Positions 33,439 through 43,494 of a stretch of DNA of 64,000 nt are shown here, one piece after another; position 1 is the first letter of the stretch, and each line of letters opens with the position of its first letter. The position numbers were made by a program, and so were the translations under genes. Location of the stretch: contig NZ_JAAZWC010000024.1 of assembly GCF_013185195.1 (NCBI RefSeq), forward strand, positions 16,237 to 80,236, written 5' to 3'. The DNA comes from Saccharibacillus qingshengii. Lineage in GTDB: Bacteria > Bacillota > Bacilli > Paenibacillales > Paenibacillaceae. The notes beneath the pieces are model-generated. The model saw only the letters and a program-made list of their open reading frames with translations, ran no database searches and was not told where the DNA came from.

Positions 33439-34602
33439 ATGCGAACTTTTTATATCGTGGCGCTCAATCAGCTCAAACGGACGCTGCGGATGCGCAGGGT
33501 GCTGATCAATATGTTCCTGCTGCCTCTGATCGTCATCTCTTTGCTGGGGACGGCACTGGGAAGCGTAAACGACATGGGCGGAGCCGAAGACGCGAAGATT
33601 GATCCGGTTACGCTTGCGCTGGTCAAAAGCGAAGACTCGCCGCTGCTGGACGGTTACCTGTCCGACGAAGGCGTGGCGCGTTATCTGAACGTTGTCGAAG
33701 TGCCGGATCGGCAGCGGGCGCAGGAGAATCTGCGGACCGGAGAAGCCGATTATGCGCTGATCGCAGCTCCGGGCTTCGATCGGGCGGTGGTGTCTGGCCG
33801 GGCCGCTTCGCTGGAGCTTATCCGCGGCAGCAGCCATTCGGAGAACCGGGTAGCGGAAAATGTGCTGCGGCCGTTTATCGATGCGCTGAACGACCGTTCG
33901 GCGGCAGCCAAGCTGCTGGGGCCTCAGGCGCTGCAGACCTACGAACAGCTGCCCGCTGCGTTAGCGCAGGTGCAGGACGGCGTACTCGGAGCGGAGGGCG
34001 GGAGTTATACGGCGTTTCAATATTATGCGGCCTCCATGCTGGTGATGTTCATGATGTATTCGGGACTCAGCCTCAGCGGCAGCCTGCACGGGGAAAGGGA
34101 AAACCGGACGCTGCAGCGGATGTATGCCATGCCGATCCGGCCGATTCATCTGTTCGCGGGCAAAGTGGCGGCGGCCGGTGCCGTAGCGGGACTTCAGTCG
34201 CTCAACATTATCCTGATATCCAAATGGGGCTTTGGCGTCGATTGGGGCGGGCGGCCGTGGATGCTGGCGGCGGTATGCCTGCTGATGATCGTTTTCACGA
34301 TGGGCATGGCAATTACCGTTACGTTCCTGACAACGACGCAGCCGCAGAGCGCTTCGATCATGCAGGGGCTGATCGTGGCCATGACGTTTCTCAGCGGAGG
34401 ATATGTTCCTTTTGAAGGCTGGATCCAAAAGATCGGCAATTTCACGGTAAACCGCTGGGCTTCGGAAAGTATTCTGCGTATGATGCTGCACGAACCGGCC
34501 GGGCATATCGGAGCTTCGATCGCCATACTGGCGCTCATCAGCGCACTGCTGCTTGCCTTGGCGCTTACGGTATACGGAAGAAAGGGGTACGCGTATGAAT
34601 AG
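33439..34602 (+). CDS. ABC-2 family permease, subunit 1
   Basis: A 387-residue membrane protein with one N-terminal helix (about 22-42), a large extracellular domain (about 45-190) and five C-terminal helices (about 195-385), the ABC2_membrane_3 layout found in YhfK/LinearmycinB-type exporters. The conserved ABC-2 segment HGERENRTLQRMYAMPIRP lies near residue 215. AGGAGG precedes ATG 33439. It overlaps the next gene by 8 bases. Cargo is unknown; close gene sets export peptide or polyene antibiotics. Confidence 0.85.
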   Translation: MRTFYIVALNQLKRTLRMRRVLINMFLLPLIVISLLGTALGSVNDMGGAEDAKIDPVTLALVKSEDSPLLDGYLSDEGVARYLNVVEVPDRQRAQENLRTGEADYALIAAPGFDRAVVSGRAASLELIRGSSHSENRVAENVLRPFIDALNDRSAAAKLLGPQALQTYEQLPAALAQVQDGVLGAEGGSYTAFQYYAASMLVMFMMYSGLSLSGSLHGERENRTLQRMYAMPIRPIHLFAGKVAAAGAVAGLQSLNIILISKWGFGVDWGGRPWMLAAVCLLMIVFTMGMAITVTFLTTTQPQSASIMQGLIVAMTFLSGGYVPFEGWIQKIGNFTVNRWASESILRMMLHEPAGHIGASIAILALISALLLALALTVYGRKGYAYE

Positions 34603-35764
34603 CATATGGATCGCCCGGAATCTGGTTCAGCGGGCTTTGGGAAACTTCAGGGGCATTCTCTCGTATCTGATTCTTCCGGTAGCAGTCGTATCGGGGGCCG
34701 TGGGACTGCTGGGCGGCGGAATATCCTCGCCGGATGCGCCGATCGCTTACGTCAACTTGGACAGCGGACCGGCGGGCGAGCGGCTTCTGGCCGGGTTGGC
34801 TGTCCGCGAAGGCCGGGAACTTCAGGCCGAACCGGACGAGGCGGCGATCAAGCGGGGCGTGACGGATCGCGATCTGCAGTTCGGCGTCGTGATTCCGGAA
34901 GGATACAGCCGCGCCCTGATCGAGGGAGGCTCCGCCGCGCCGATCTATTATCAATTGAATCCGACCGAAGATTCGATGCTGCTGAAGCTGTCCGTGGCTT
35001 CGGAACATAAACGGCTGTCCGATGCGGCGGCGGTGGTCCGGGAAGAAGCGGCGGAAAGCGGTTCGTCTTCGCCGGAAGAGGTCTCCGGACGTTTCGGCGA
35101 ACTGCTTGAAGCGCAGGAAAACGAAGCTGTCCGCGCGGTGGTGACCGACCCGCAGCTCTATCCGAAAGACGGCATCCACAATGTGATCGGGTTCACGCTG
35201 CTGTTTCTGATGGGACTGGCCGGCACCTGCGTATCGCTTATTCTCGAAGACCGCAGACAAGGCACGATGGCCCGCATTTTCACGGCACCGGCCGGATCGC
35301 TCCAGATTGCGCTGGGCAATTTCCTCGGATGTTTCGTGCTGGGCTGGCTGCAGATCGGCCTGCTGCTGCTCGTCACGCGGGGAGTGCTGCGTTACGATTA
35401 CGGGGTTCCGCTGTGGCTGCATGCCGCCGTGCTGACGGCTTTTATGCTGGTGACGATCGGACTTGCCAGCGCATTGGCCGGTATCGTGCGAAATCCCGAC
35501 AATGCCCCGATGCTTAACACCTTTATCATTACGCCGACCTGTATGCTGGGAGGCTGTTTCTGGAAGATCTCGATTATGCCGGATTATCTGCAGACCGCTT
35601 CGAATTTCATGCCCCAAAAATGGGCGATCGAAGCGGTGCAGCGGGTGGCGGATGGCGGAGGACTGCACGAAGCGGCCATGCCCCTGCTGATTCTGCTGCT
35701 GATGGCGTTCGTGCTGCTCGCAATCGGCTCCGTCATTTTGAAACCGGGCGAACGCGCCGCCTGA
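34595..35764 (+). CDS. ABC-2 family permease, subunit 2
   Basis: A 389-residue paralogue of the preceding protein: one N-terminal helix, an extracellular domain with short repeats of alpha/beta type, and C-terminal helices with the signature LEDRRQGTMARIFTAPAGSLQ. ATG 34595 has AAAGGGG at 34581-34587 and starts inside the previous gene. The two permeases probably form a heterodimer with the ATPase at 32490. Confidence 0.85.
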   Translation: MNSIWIARNLVQRALGNFRGILSYLILPVAVVSGAVGLLGGGISSPDAPIAYVNLDSGPAGERLLAGLAVREGRELQAEPDEAAIKRGVTDRDLQFGVVIPEGYSRALIEGGSAAPIYYQLNPTEDSMLLKLSVASEHKRLSDAAAVVREEAAESGSSSPEEVSGRFGELLEAQENEAVRAVVTDPQLYPKDGIHNVIGFTLLFLMGLAGTCVSLILEDRRQGTMARIFTAPAGSLQIALGNFLGCFVLGWLQIGLLLLVTRGVLRYDYGVPLWLHAAVLTAFMLVTIGLASALAGIVRNPDNAPMLNTFIITPTCMLGGCFWKISIMPDYLQTASNFMPQKWAIEAVQRVADGGGLHEAAMPLLILLLMAFVLLAIGSVILKPGERAA

Positions 35765-35784
35765 AGCGGCGGCAGACGAAAACA

Positions 35785-35826
35785 CCCCGGCCAAACCTCG
35801 CAGTATACGGGGTTCGGCCGGGGCTT
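35785..35826 (+). terminator. Terminator of the ABC exporter operon
   Basis: CCCCGGCC pairs with GGCCGGGG, followed by CTTTTT. It also faces the convergent motB gene. Confidence 0.7.
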
Positions 35827-35857
35827 TTTCGAGTTTTGAAATACGCTTCTGCGAAAT

Positions 35858-36697
35858 CTATCCGGCCGGGGCAGCCGGCGCCGCGGCACCGTCGGACTGA
35901 AGCTGGCGGAGCACGGTGATCTCTACCCGCCGGTTCTGCTGTCTGCCTTCCACGGTAGCATTGTTGCCGACCGGCCGCGTATCCGCGTAACCGGCATATT
36001 GGAATTGGGACGGAGGCAGGCTGCGGACATCGATAAAGTAGCGAAGGACCGACAGCGCCCGATCGCCCGACAGCTCCCAGTTATCGGCATACCGTCCGCC
36101 TTTGATCGGCTGGTTGTCGGTATGGCCTTCGATACTGATCGTCGCGCCGATCGTGCCGAACAAGCTCGACAGCCGATCCAGAATACCCGCGGCGCCGCTT
36201 TTGAGATCGGCCCGGCCGATATCGAACAGGAAGCGGTCGCTCAGCGTGATCGAGATCCCCTGCGGTTTGTCGGCGACAAAAATCTGGTCCTGCAGGTTGT
36301 TTTCTTCCACATAGGATTGAATGGTCTGAAGGAAGCCGGCCAGCTGCCGTTCCTGTTCGCGGAAAGCCAGTTCGCGCGTGGTCGGCTCGTCTTCCGGCAC
36401 CGGTTCGATCTGGGCTTGTTCTCCGCCCGTGCCTTCGTCATCTCCTTCGCTGCCGGGGATCTGCTGCCCCTGTTCGCCCGTGATTTTCGGTCCGCCATCC
36501 AGAATGCTGGTACCGGCTTGAAACGTCGTTTGCAGCGATCCCGAGACGGCTTCGTATTTCTCCGCATCGATCGTACTGACCGCATACATGATAATAAAAA
36601 AGATCAGCAGCAGCGTCAGCAGATCGGCATACGTAATCAGCCAGCGTTCCTGTTGATGCGCGGGGCCTTCCCGGCGTTTGCGGCGGCGTCTGCTCAT
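35858..36697 (-). CDS. motB: Flagellar stator protein MotB (MotB/MotS type)
   Basis: A 279-residue stator subunit. A basic cytoplasmic N-terminus leads to one membrane helix, WLITYADLLTLLLIFFIIMYAV, carrying the ion-binding Asp25. A plug/linker region (about 60-130, with Gly/Glu-rich stretch) precedes a C-terminal OmpA-like peptidoglycan-binding domain (about 150-270; IEGHTDNQPI...NWELSGDRALSVLRYF). It overlaps the motA stop by four bases (ATGA). Whether H+ or Na+ drives it cannot be told from sequence alone. No other flagellar genes are in the window. Confidence 0.9.
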   Translation of the reverse strand: MSRRRRKRREGPAHQQERWLITYADLLTLLLIFFIIMYAVSTIDAEKYEAVSGSLQTTFQAGTSILDGGPKITGEQGQQIPGSEGDDEGTGGEQAQIEPVPEDEPTTRELAFREQERQLAGFLQTIQSYVEENNLQDQIFVADKPQGISITLSDRFLFDIGRADLKSGAAGILDRLSSLFGTIGATISIEGHTDNQPIKGGRYADNWELSGDRALSVLRYFIDVRSLPPSQFQYAGYADTRPVGNNATVEGRQQNRRVEITVLRQLQSDGAAAPAAPAG

Positions 36698-37473
36698 CGC
36701 GAAACCGCTCCGGCCGGTCTATCGCTGCGTTCATCGTCGAGGTAAGTGCCGAGTTTCTTGCGGACCAGATTCGGATTCTCCGCGTTCTGGACAGACAGCA
36801 GGCCTTCGAGCATCATCTCCATCACTTGAACCTCCTCTTCGCCGCGCGCCCGGATCTTGGATGCGATCGGCAGGAAAATCAGGTTGGCGCTGGCGACTCC
36901 GTACAGGGTAGCGATAAAAGCGACGGCGATCGACGAACCGAGATTCGCCGGTTCCGTCAGGCTGCCCAGCACGCGGATCAATCCCATCACGGTTCCGATA
37001 ATTCCCATGGTAGGCGCATAGCCTCCGGCGGATTCGAAAATTTTGGCATAGCCGTCGAACTTGTCCTGGCGTTTGTCGATCTCGAGTTCAAGAATATGCC
37101 GGATCAGCGACTGGTCGCTTCCGTCCACGATCAAGCTGAGACCTTCCCTCATAAAAGGATGTTCGTGCGTTTCCGCCGTTTGTTCAAGCGCCAGAATCCC
37201 CGAACGCCGGGCGACGGAAGACAGGCCGGCGAGATCTTCGATCAATTCCTCGGAGTCGGACGGGCGCGAACCAAAAGCCAGACGGAGCGCTTCGGGGAGC
37301 TGCCGCAGTCTTTTCCACGGGAAGCTGATGACTACCGCCGCCGCCGTTCCGCCGAATACGATCAGGGCGGCAGCGCCCTGGAGCAGGCCTCCGGCCTGCC
37401 CTCCTTCCCACAAGAATCCGCCGATCAAAGCGGCAAATCCGGCGATAATTCCGATAACAGTCGTAATGTCCAT
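36694..37473 (-). CDS. motA: Flagellar stator protein MotA (MotA/MotP type)
   Basis: A 259-residue membrane protein with four helices: two near the N-terminus (MDITTVIGIIAGFAALIGGFL and AAALIVFGGTAAAVVISF) and two near 150-205 (YAPTMGIIGTVMGLIRVLG and IAVAFIATLYGVASANLIFLPIA), with the cytoplasmic loop between that contacts FliG. The N-terminus resembles PomA/MotP. Length is normal. It is followed by motB in an overlapping pair and is divergent from uvrB. Confidence 0.9.
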   Translation of the reverse strand: MDITTVIGIIAGFAALIGGFLWEGGQAGGLLQGAAALIVFGGTAAAVVISFPWKRLRQLPEALRLAFGSRPSDSEELIEDLAGLSSVARRSGILALEQTAETHEHPFMREGLSLIVDGSDQSLIRHILELEIDKRQDKFDGYAKIFESAGGYAPTMGIIGTVMGLIRVLGSLTEPANLGSSIAVAFIATLYGVASANLIFLPIASKIRARGEEEVQVMEMMLEGLLSVQNAENPNLVRKKLGTYLDDERSDRPAGAVSR

Positions 37474-37532
37474 GCATTCGTTCCTCTCTGCAGCAAAAGC
37501 TTGAAATGAGCGTCTTCCGTTTTCATAAATAA

Positions 37533-37561
37533 TTGCATCAGGGACAAAAAGAGAGTATACT
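37533..37561 (+). promoter_or_regulatory. Promoter of uvrB
   Basis: TTGCAT (37533-37538), exactly 17 bases, then TATACT (37556-37561). It would give a leader of about 340 bases before the uvrB ATG; this leader has no other visible gene. Confidence 0.6.
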
Positions 37562-37566
37562 TAACG

Positions 37567-37580
37567 GGAACAAGCATTCC
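37567..37580 (+). promoter_or_regulatory. Candidate LexA (SOS) box at the uvrB promoter
   Basis: GGAACAAGCATTCC matches 12 of 14 positions of the Bacillus LexA consensus CGAACRNRYGTTYC and begins 5 bases after the -10 box, a place where bound LexA would block transcription. uvrB and uvrA are SOS genes in Bacillus. Confidence 0.55.
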
Positions 37581-37910
37581 TATTCCGGGATGTTCGACGA
37601 GCGGAGAATTTTGTTCTTCGCTGCCGAACTGTGCCATTTTTTGTCCGGATTCCGGCAAAGCCGAAGCTCTTCGACAACGAACGCCGCCTTTATTTTCAAG
37701 GCTTTTTGCAGGCATGGAAACGCGGCACCTACAGTCTTTTCCGCATTTTCGATCGACAGCCGCTTAGCCGGTGCAAGTTTTCCATGCGGAAATGTGGTTA
37801 TTTACAATATAAGCATCCGAACGGCGTGTCAAACGAAAGCGATGCGCCGGTTTTTCGTATTCTCTGCTTCAAATACTATCACTTCAAACGACGAGGGTGA
37901 AATAGGGCCA

Positions 37911-39911
37911 ATGAGCGATATTGTAATCAGCAACAAACCGTTTGAGATCGTCTCGGAATTCACACCGCAGGGCGACCAGCCGCGTGCGATCGACCAGCTG
38001 GTCGAGGGCATACACGCCGGAAAGAAACACCAGACGCTGCTTGGAGCGACGGGTACGGGCAAGACGTTCACGATCGCCCAGACGATTGCGAAGCTGAACC
38101 GTCCGACACTGGTCATCGCCCACAACAAGACCCTGGCCGCCCAGCTGGCCAGCGAATTCAAGGAATTCCTGCCGAACAACTCCGTCGACTACTTCGTCAG
38201 TTACTATGACTATTTCCAGCCGGAAGCCTATGTTCCTTCTTCCGATACGTATATCGAAAAAGATTCGAGCATCAACGAGGAGATCGACCGGCTCCGCCAC
38301 TCCGCGACCAGTTCGCTGTTCGAACGCCGCGACGTCGTGATCGTCGCCAGCGTATCGTGCATCTACGGTCTCGGTTCGCCGCAGGAGTACGGCAATCTGC
38401 TGCTGTCGCTGCGCGTCGGCATGGAGAAGTCCCGGCAGGAGATCCTGTCCCGCCTGGTCGATATCCAGTACCAGCGCAACGATATCAACTTTGTCCGGGG
38501 CACGTTCCGCGTCCGCGGCGACGTGGTCGAAATCTTCCCGGCTTCGCGCGAAGAGCACGCGGTCCGGATCGAATTGTTCGGCGACGAAATCGAACGGATC
38601 AGCGAGATTAACGTCCTGACCGGCGAAATCACCGGCGAACGCGATCACGTCGCGATTTTCCCGGCTTCCCACTTTGTCACCCGCGAAGAGAAGATGAAGA
38701 TCGCCATCACGAATATCGAGCGGGAACTCGAAGAGCGCCTTGCCGTGTTCAAGGAAGAAGGCAAACTGCTCGAAGCGCAGCGGCTGGAACAGCGTACGCG
38801 CTACGATATCGAGATGATGAAGGAAGTCGGATTCTGCTCCGGCATCGAGAACTATTCGGGTCCGCTGACTTTCCGCGAACGCGGGGCGACGCCGTACACG
38901 CTGATGGACTACTTCCCGGACGACCTGCTGATCGTGATCGACGAATCGCACGTGACGCTGCCCCAGATCCGGGCGATGTACAACGGCGACCAGGCGCGCA
39001 AGAACGTTCTGGTCGACTACGGTTTCCGTCTGCCTTCGGCACTCGACAACCGTCCGCTGAAGTTCGAGGAATTCGAACAGAAAGCGGACCAGCTCATCTA
39101 CGTCTCGGCGACGCCGGGTCCGTACGAGATCGAGCACTGCCCGACGATGGTCGAACAGATCATCCGGCCGACGGGTCTGCTGGACCCGATCATCGAAGTG
39201 CGCAAGACCGACGGACAGATCGACGATCTGATCGGCGAGATCCGCGACCGGATCGAGAAGGACGAGCGCGTGCTCGTCACGACGCTGACGAAGAAAATGT
39301 CCGAAGATTTAACCGATTACCTCAAGGAAGTCGGGATCAAGGTCCGCTACCTGCATTCGGACATCAAGACGCTGGAGCGGATTGCCATTCTGCGCGATCT
39401 GCGGCTCGGAGTCTTCCATGTGCTTGTCGGCATCAACCTGCTGCGCGAAGGTCTCGACCTTCCGGAAGTCTCGCTTGTCACGATCCTCGACGCCGACAAG
39501 GAAGGCTTCCTGCGCTCGGAACGTTCGCTGATCCAGACAATCGGCCGGGCGGCCCGGAACTCGGAAGGCCGGGTTATCCTGTATGCCGACAAGATCACCG
39601 ACTCGATGGAAAAAGCGATGAACGAAACGCAGCGCCGGCGCGACATCCAGCACGCACACAACCTGCAGCACGGCATTACGCCGCAGACGATCAAGAAGAG
39701 AGTGCGCGATGTCATCGAAGCGACCAAAGCCGCCGAGAGCGGCAGCGACTTCCTGTCGGGCATCGACGGAACGACCAAGCTGACGAAACGGGATCGCGAG
39801 AAGCTGGTCATGCGTCTGGAGAAAGAAATGAAAGAATCCGCCAAGAACCTCAACTTCGAACGCGCCGCGGAACTTCGCGACGCTCTGCTGGAACTCCGCG
39901 CGGCGGACTGA
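37911..39911 (+). CDS. uvrB: Excinuclease ABC subunit B
   Basis: The damage-verifying helicase of nucleotide excision repair, 666 residues. It starts [23 protein letters not shown] and has Walker [11 protein letters not shown] (about 45), the beta-hairpin region with [12 protein letters not shown], helicase motif [10 protein letters not shown], motifs V/VI ([35 protein letters not shown]) and the C-terminal UVR domain ([22 protein letters not shown]) for UvrA/UvrC contact. ATG 37911 is used; an open frame continues upstream to 37533, but it covers the promoter and lacks family similarity. uvrA follows after about 400 bases. Confidence 0.97.
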   Translation: MSDIVISNKPFEIVSEFTPQGDQPRAIDQLVEGIHAGKKHQTLLGATGTGKTFTIAQTIAKLNRPTLVIAHNKTLAAQLASEFKEFLPNNSVDYFVSYYDYFQPEAYVPSSDTYIEKDSSINEEIDRLRHSATSSLFERRDVVIVASVSCIYGLGSPQEYGNLLLSLRVGMEKSRQEILSRLVDIQYQRNDINFVRGTFRVRGDVVEIFPASREEHAVRIELFGDEIERISEINVLTGEITGERDHVAIFPASHFVTREEKMKIAITNIERELEERLAVFKEEGKLLEAQRLEQRTRYDIEMMKEVGFCSGIENYSGPLTFRERGATPYTLMDYFPDDLLIVIDESHVTLPQIRAMYNGDQARKNVLVDYGFRLPSALDNRPLKFEEFEQKADQLIYVSATPGPYEIEHCPTMVEQIIRPTGLLDPIIEVRKTDGQIDDLIGEIRDRIEKDERVLVTTLTKKMSEDLTDYLKEVGIKVRYLHSDIKTLERIAILRDLRLGVFHVLVGINLLREGLDLPEVSLVTILDADKEGFLRSERSLIQTIGRAARNSEGRVILYADKITDSMEKAMNETQRRRDIQHAHNLQHGITPQTIKKRVRDVIEATKAAESGSDFLSGIDGTTKLTKRDREKLVMRLEKEMKESAKNLNFERAAELRDALLELRAAD

Positions 39912-39968
39912 GCCGCCGCATACCCTGGTTTTTTATTCCGACATCATGCCTATTCTATCTCATATACA

Positions 39969-39999
39969 GCGTCCGCATCCGTGCGGACGCAATCTTTTT
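39969..39999 (+). terminator. Hairpin with T-run after uvrB
   Basis: GCGTCCGCA/TGCGGACGC stem with a 4-base loop, then AATCTTTTT. It may separate uvrB from uvrA transcription. Confidence 0.65.
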
Positions 40000-40125
40000 C
40001 CCAAGAACAATACTTTCCTGCAGAAAAGCTCTCCAAAAAGAATGGCCGCACGGATCTACCGGAAGCGTACGGCGAGCAGCAGCGCAGGGGGAGGCTGTAT
40101 CCTGAAGAAGCGCAGCGCTCGCCTT

Positions 40126-40176
40126 TGAAATCGGATTTCTCCCCCTAGAGAACATCATCCAAGAAATCCGATTTCA
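40126..40176. repeat. Perfect 15-bp inverted repeat in the uvrB-uvrA gap
   Basis: TGAAATCGGATTTCT (40126-40140) is repeated exactly inverted at 40162-40176 around 21 bases. The 39912-40318 interval holds no credible gene; a 60-codon frame at 39946 lacks a ribosome site and crosses the terminator. The repeat resembles in size the one after argG, but the sequences differ. Confidence 0.7.
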
Positions 40177-40318
40177 ACACGCGATCGTAAGGATACGGCC
40201 GGACCCGCAGCGTCTCTCCGAGCGCAGACGATTGGCCAGCCGGCAAACGTTCTTTTTTGAAAAAGCGTCCTGCCGAGAAAGTAGACAAACAGAATGATTT
40301 ATGTGGAGGTTGAGGCCG

Positions 40319-43195
40319 GTGGCAAGCGAAAATATCGTAATCAAAGGTGCCAGAGCACACAACTTAAAAAACATAGACGTCACGATCCCCCGCGATCGTT
40401 TCGTCGTCCTGACGGGCCTGAGCGGTTCGGGCAAGTCTTCGCTCGCGTTCGATACCATTTACGCCGAAGGGCAGCGCCGCTACGTCGAGTCGCTGTCCGC
40501 TTACGCGCGGCAGTTCCTGGGCCAGATGGAAAAACCGGACGTCGACTCGATTGACGGACTGTCGCCGGCGATCTCGATCGATCAGAAGACGACGAGCCGC
40601 AACCCGCGTTCGACCGTCGGTACCGTTACGGAAATTTACGACTATCTGCGGCTTCTTTTTGCGCGGATCGGCAAGCCCCACTGTCCGGACCACGGTGTGG
40701 AGATCACTTCCCAGACCGTCGAGCAGATGGTGGACCGGATCATGCAGTTCCCCGAGAAGACCCGGCTGCAGATTCTGGCTCCCGTTATCGCGGGCAAAAA
40801 AGGCGAGCACAAAAGCCTGTTCACCGAAATCTCCAAGCAGGGCTTCGTCCGTGTCCGAGTCGATGGCGAACTGCGCGATCTGTCGGAGACTATCGAGCTG
40901 GAGAAAAACAAGAAGCACACGATCGAGATCGTCGTCGACCGGATCGTGATCAAGGAAGACGTTCAGACCCGTCTGGCCGATTCGATCGAGACGGCGCTGA
41001 AGCTGTCCGGCGGTCAGCTGCTGGTCGATATCATGGGCCAGGAAGAGCTGAGATTCAGTTCCAATTTCGCCTGCCCGATCTGCGGATTCAGTATGGACGA
41101 GCTGGCGCCGCGCATGTTCTCGTTCAACAGCCCGTTCGGCGCCTGCCCGGACTGTGACGGACTTGGCGTCAAGATGGTGGTCGATCCGGAACTGCTGGTG
41201 CCGGACGAACGCAAATCGATCGAAGACGGCGCTTTTACCGCCTGGAGCGGAGGCTTGTCCAATTATTATCCGCAGTTCCTCGCCGCCATGTGCGAACATT
41301 ACAAGATTCCGACCAACGTGCCGGTATCCGAGCTGACTGCGGAACAAACGAACAAGATTCTGTACGGAACCGACGGCCAGAAAGTCAAATTCCGCTATGA
41401 AGGCGACTTCGGCCGCAGCAAAGAAGTTACGGTAGCATTCGAAGGCATCATTCCGAACCTGGAACGCCGCTACCGGGACACTTCATCCGAGAGCATGCGC
41501 GAATACATCGAAGGCTTCATGGGCACCAAACCGTGCGGTACCTGCAAAGGCCAGCGTCTGAAGCGCGAGATTCTGGCAGTGACCGTGGGCGGAGTCAGTA
41601 TCTCGCATGTGACCGATCTGTCGATCTCCAAAGCGACGGAATTCTTCAACGAACTCGAATTGAGCGAAAAAGAACGTTCGATCGCAAACCTGATTCTCAA
41701 AGAAGTCTGCAGCCGGCTCGGCTTCCTCGAAAATGTCGGCTTGACGTACCTGACGCTCAGCCGCGCGGCCGGCACGCTCTCCGGCGGCGAAGCGCAGCGG
41801 ATCCGTTTGGCCACGCAGATCGGTTCGAGCTTGATGGGCGTGCTCTATATTCTCGACGAGCCGAGTATCGGCCTGCATCAGCGGGACAACGACCGTCTGA
41901 TCAAGACGCTGCTGCATATGCGTGATCTCGGCAACACGCTGATCGTGGTCGAACATGACGAAGACACGATGATGGCGAGCGACTATATTATCGATATCGG
42001 TCCGGGAGCCGGCGTACACGGCGGCCGGATTATCGCGGAAGGCACGCCGCAGGAAGTGATGGACAATCCGGACTCCCTGACGGGGCAGTATTTGAGCGGG
42101 CGCCGCTTTATTCCCGTTCCTTTGAGCCGCCGCAAGCCGGGCGAGCGCTGGCTGGAAATTCGCGGGGCGAAAGAAAATAACCTGAACAACGTTAATGTGA
42201 AGGTGCCGATCGGCCTGTTCACGGCGGTCACCGGCGTATCGGGTTCCGGCAAGTCTTCTCTCGTCAACGGCGTGCTGCACAAAGCTCTGGCCCGCGACCT
42301 GAACCGTGCGCGCGTCAAACCGGGCAAGCATAAGGAAATCCGCGGCATGGAGCATGTGGACAAGGTGGTCGAAGTCGACCAGTCGCCGATCGGCCGTACG
42401 CCGCGCTCCAACCCGGCGACCTACACCGGCGTATTCGACAACATTCGGGATCTATTTGCGACGACAAACGAAGCCAAAGTGCGCGGTTACCAGAAAGGCC
42501 GTTTCAGTTTCAATACGAAGGGCGGCCGCTGCGAAGCATGCAAAGGCGACGGCATTATCAAGATCGAGATGCACTTCCTGCCGGATATCTACGTTCCGTG
42601 CGAAGTGTGCAAAGGCAAGCGGTACAACCGCGAAACGCTGGAAGTCAAATACAAGAGCAAGAATATCGCCGACGTCCTGGAAATGACGATCGAAGACGCG
42701 GTCGAATTTTTCCAGAACGTGCCGAAGATCAGCCGCAAGCTGCAAACCCTGCTTGACGTGGGTCTTGGCTACGTCAAAATGGGCCAGCCTGCCACCACGC
42801 TGTCCGGCGGCGAAGCGCAGCGCGTGAAGCTTGCTTCCGAACTGCACCGCCGCAGCACCGGCAAAACGATCTATATCCTCGACGAGCCGACCACGGGCCT
42901 GCATGTGGACGATATCGACCGCCTGCTGAACGTGCTGCACCGCCTGGTCGAATCGGGTGATACGGTACTCGTGATCGAACACAATCTCGACGTCATCAAG
43001 ACGGCCGACCACCTGATCGACATGGGACCGGAAGGCGGAAGCGGCGGCGGCGATGTGGTCGCATCCGGCACGCCGGAGCAGGTCGCCAAAGTGAAAGGTT
43101 CGTATACCGGCCATTATCTGGCGCCGGTCCTTGAACGGGATACCGAACGTACCCGTCTGGAGAATGCGCCGGACCGCGAGACGGCCGACAAATAA
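40319..43195 (+). CDS. uvrA: Excinuclease ABC subunit A
   Basis: The damage-recognising ATPase of nucleotide excision repair, 958 residues. Two ABC modules are complete: [20 protein letters not shown] near the start and [15 protein letters not shown] near residue 640, each with LSGGEAQR signature and LDEPS/T Walker B. Zinc modules are visible (CPIC...CPDC near 255-280 and CEAC...CEVC near 735-765). GTG 40319 is chosen: GGAGG (40305-40309) precedes it, and the product then starts [18 protein letters not shown] as UvrA does. ATG 40301 would overlap the ribosome site. Confidence 0.96.
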   Translation: MASENIVIKGARAHNLKNIDVTIPRDRFVVLTGLSGSGKSSLAFDTIYAEGQRRYVESLSAYARQFLGQMEKPDVDSIDGLSPAISIDQKTTSRNPRSTVGTVTEIYDYLRLLFARIGKPHCPDHGVEITSQTVEQMVDRIMQFPEKTRLQILAPVIAGKKGEHKSLFTEISKQGFVRVRVDGELRDLSETIELEKNKKHTIEIVVDRIVIKEDVQTRLADSIETALKLSGGQLLVDIMGQEELRFSSNFACPICGFSMDELAPRMFSFNSPFGACPDCDGLGVKMVVDPELLVPDERKSIEDGAFTAWSGGLSNYYPQFLAAMCEHYKIPTNVPVSELTAEQTNKILYGTDGQKVKFRYEGDFGRSKEVTVAFEGIIPNLERRYRDTSSESMREYIEGFMGTKPCGTCKGQRLKREILAVTVGGVSISHVTDLSISKATEFFNELELSEKERSIANLILKEVCSRLGFLENVGLTYLTLSRAAGTLSGGEAQRIRLATQIGSSLMGVLYILDEPSIGLHQRDNDRLIKTLLHMRDLGNTLIVVEHDEDTMMASDYIIDIGPGAGVHGGRIIAEGTPQEVMDNPDSLTGQYLSGRRFIPVPLSRRKPGERWLEIRGAKENNLNNVNVKVPIGLFTAVTGVSGSGKSSLVNGVLHKALARDLNRARVKPGKHKEIRGMEHVDKVVEVDQSPIGRTPRSNPATYTGVFDNIRDLFATTNEAKVRGYQKGRFSFNTKGGRCEACKGDGIIKIEMHFLPDIYVPCEVCKGKRYNRETLEVKYKSKNIADVLEMTIEDAVEFFQNVPKISRKLQTLLDVGLGYVKMGQPATTLSGGEAQRVKLASELHRRSTGKTIYILDEPTTGLHVDDIDRLLNVLHRLVESGDTVLVIEHNLDVIKTADHLIDMGPEGGSGGGDVVASGTPEQVAKVKGSYTGHYLAPVLERDTERTRLENAPDRETADK

Positions 43196-43219
43196 TAAGC
43201 GGAACGCGAATATTGGCCC

Positions 43220-43258
43220 GAAAGCGGCCGCCTTTGGGGCGGCCGCTTTCTTTTTTTG
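43220..43258 (+). terminator. Terminator after uvrA
   Basis: GAAAGCGGCCGCC pairs with GGCGGCCGCTTTC, followed by T7. Confidence 0.88.
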
Positions 43259-43494
43259 AATTTGCCCAACTTGTATAAAAATAGCTTCATTTTTTCTAAA
43301 AGATGGAATAGAGTGAAGAAAGAGAGTAACGAAGCTCTACACGATATAAAACGATCCGGCCGGGCCTGGTCAAATCCCGCTTTTTGATATGCAAAAGGCG
43401 GAGTTTGTTCTGCGGCTGCCGCCCTGCGGATCGGTTAAATCGGGAATGATTATGCCGGAATCCGGACATGCGAAGAAAGAGGGTTGTCGACGGA

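Noticed and set aside
37533..37910. In-frame 126-codon N-terminal extension of uvrB
   Set aside because: It would begin inside the promoter, has no UvrB similarity, and UvrB normally starts at the ATG at 37911.
39946..40128. 60-codon frame in the uvrB-uvrA gap
   Set aside because: It spans the terminator hairpin, lacks a ribosome site and has no recognisable sequence.
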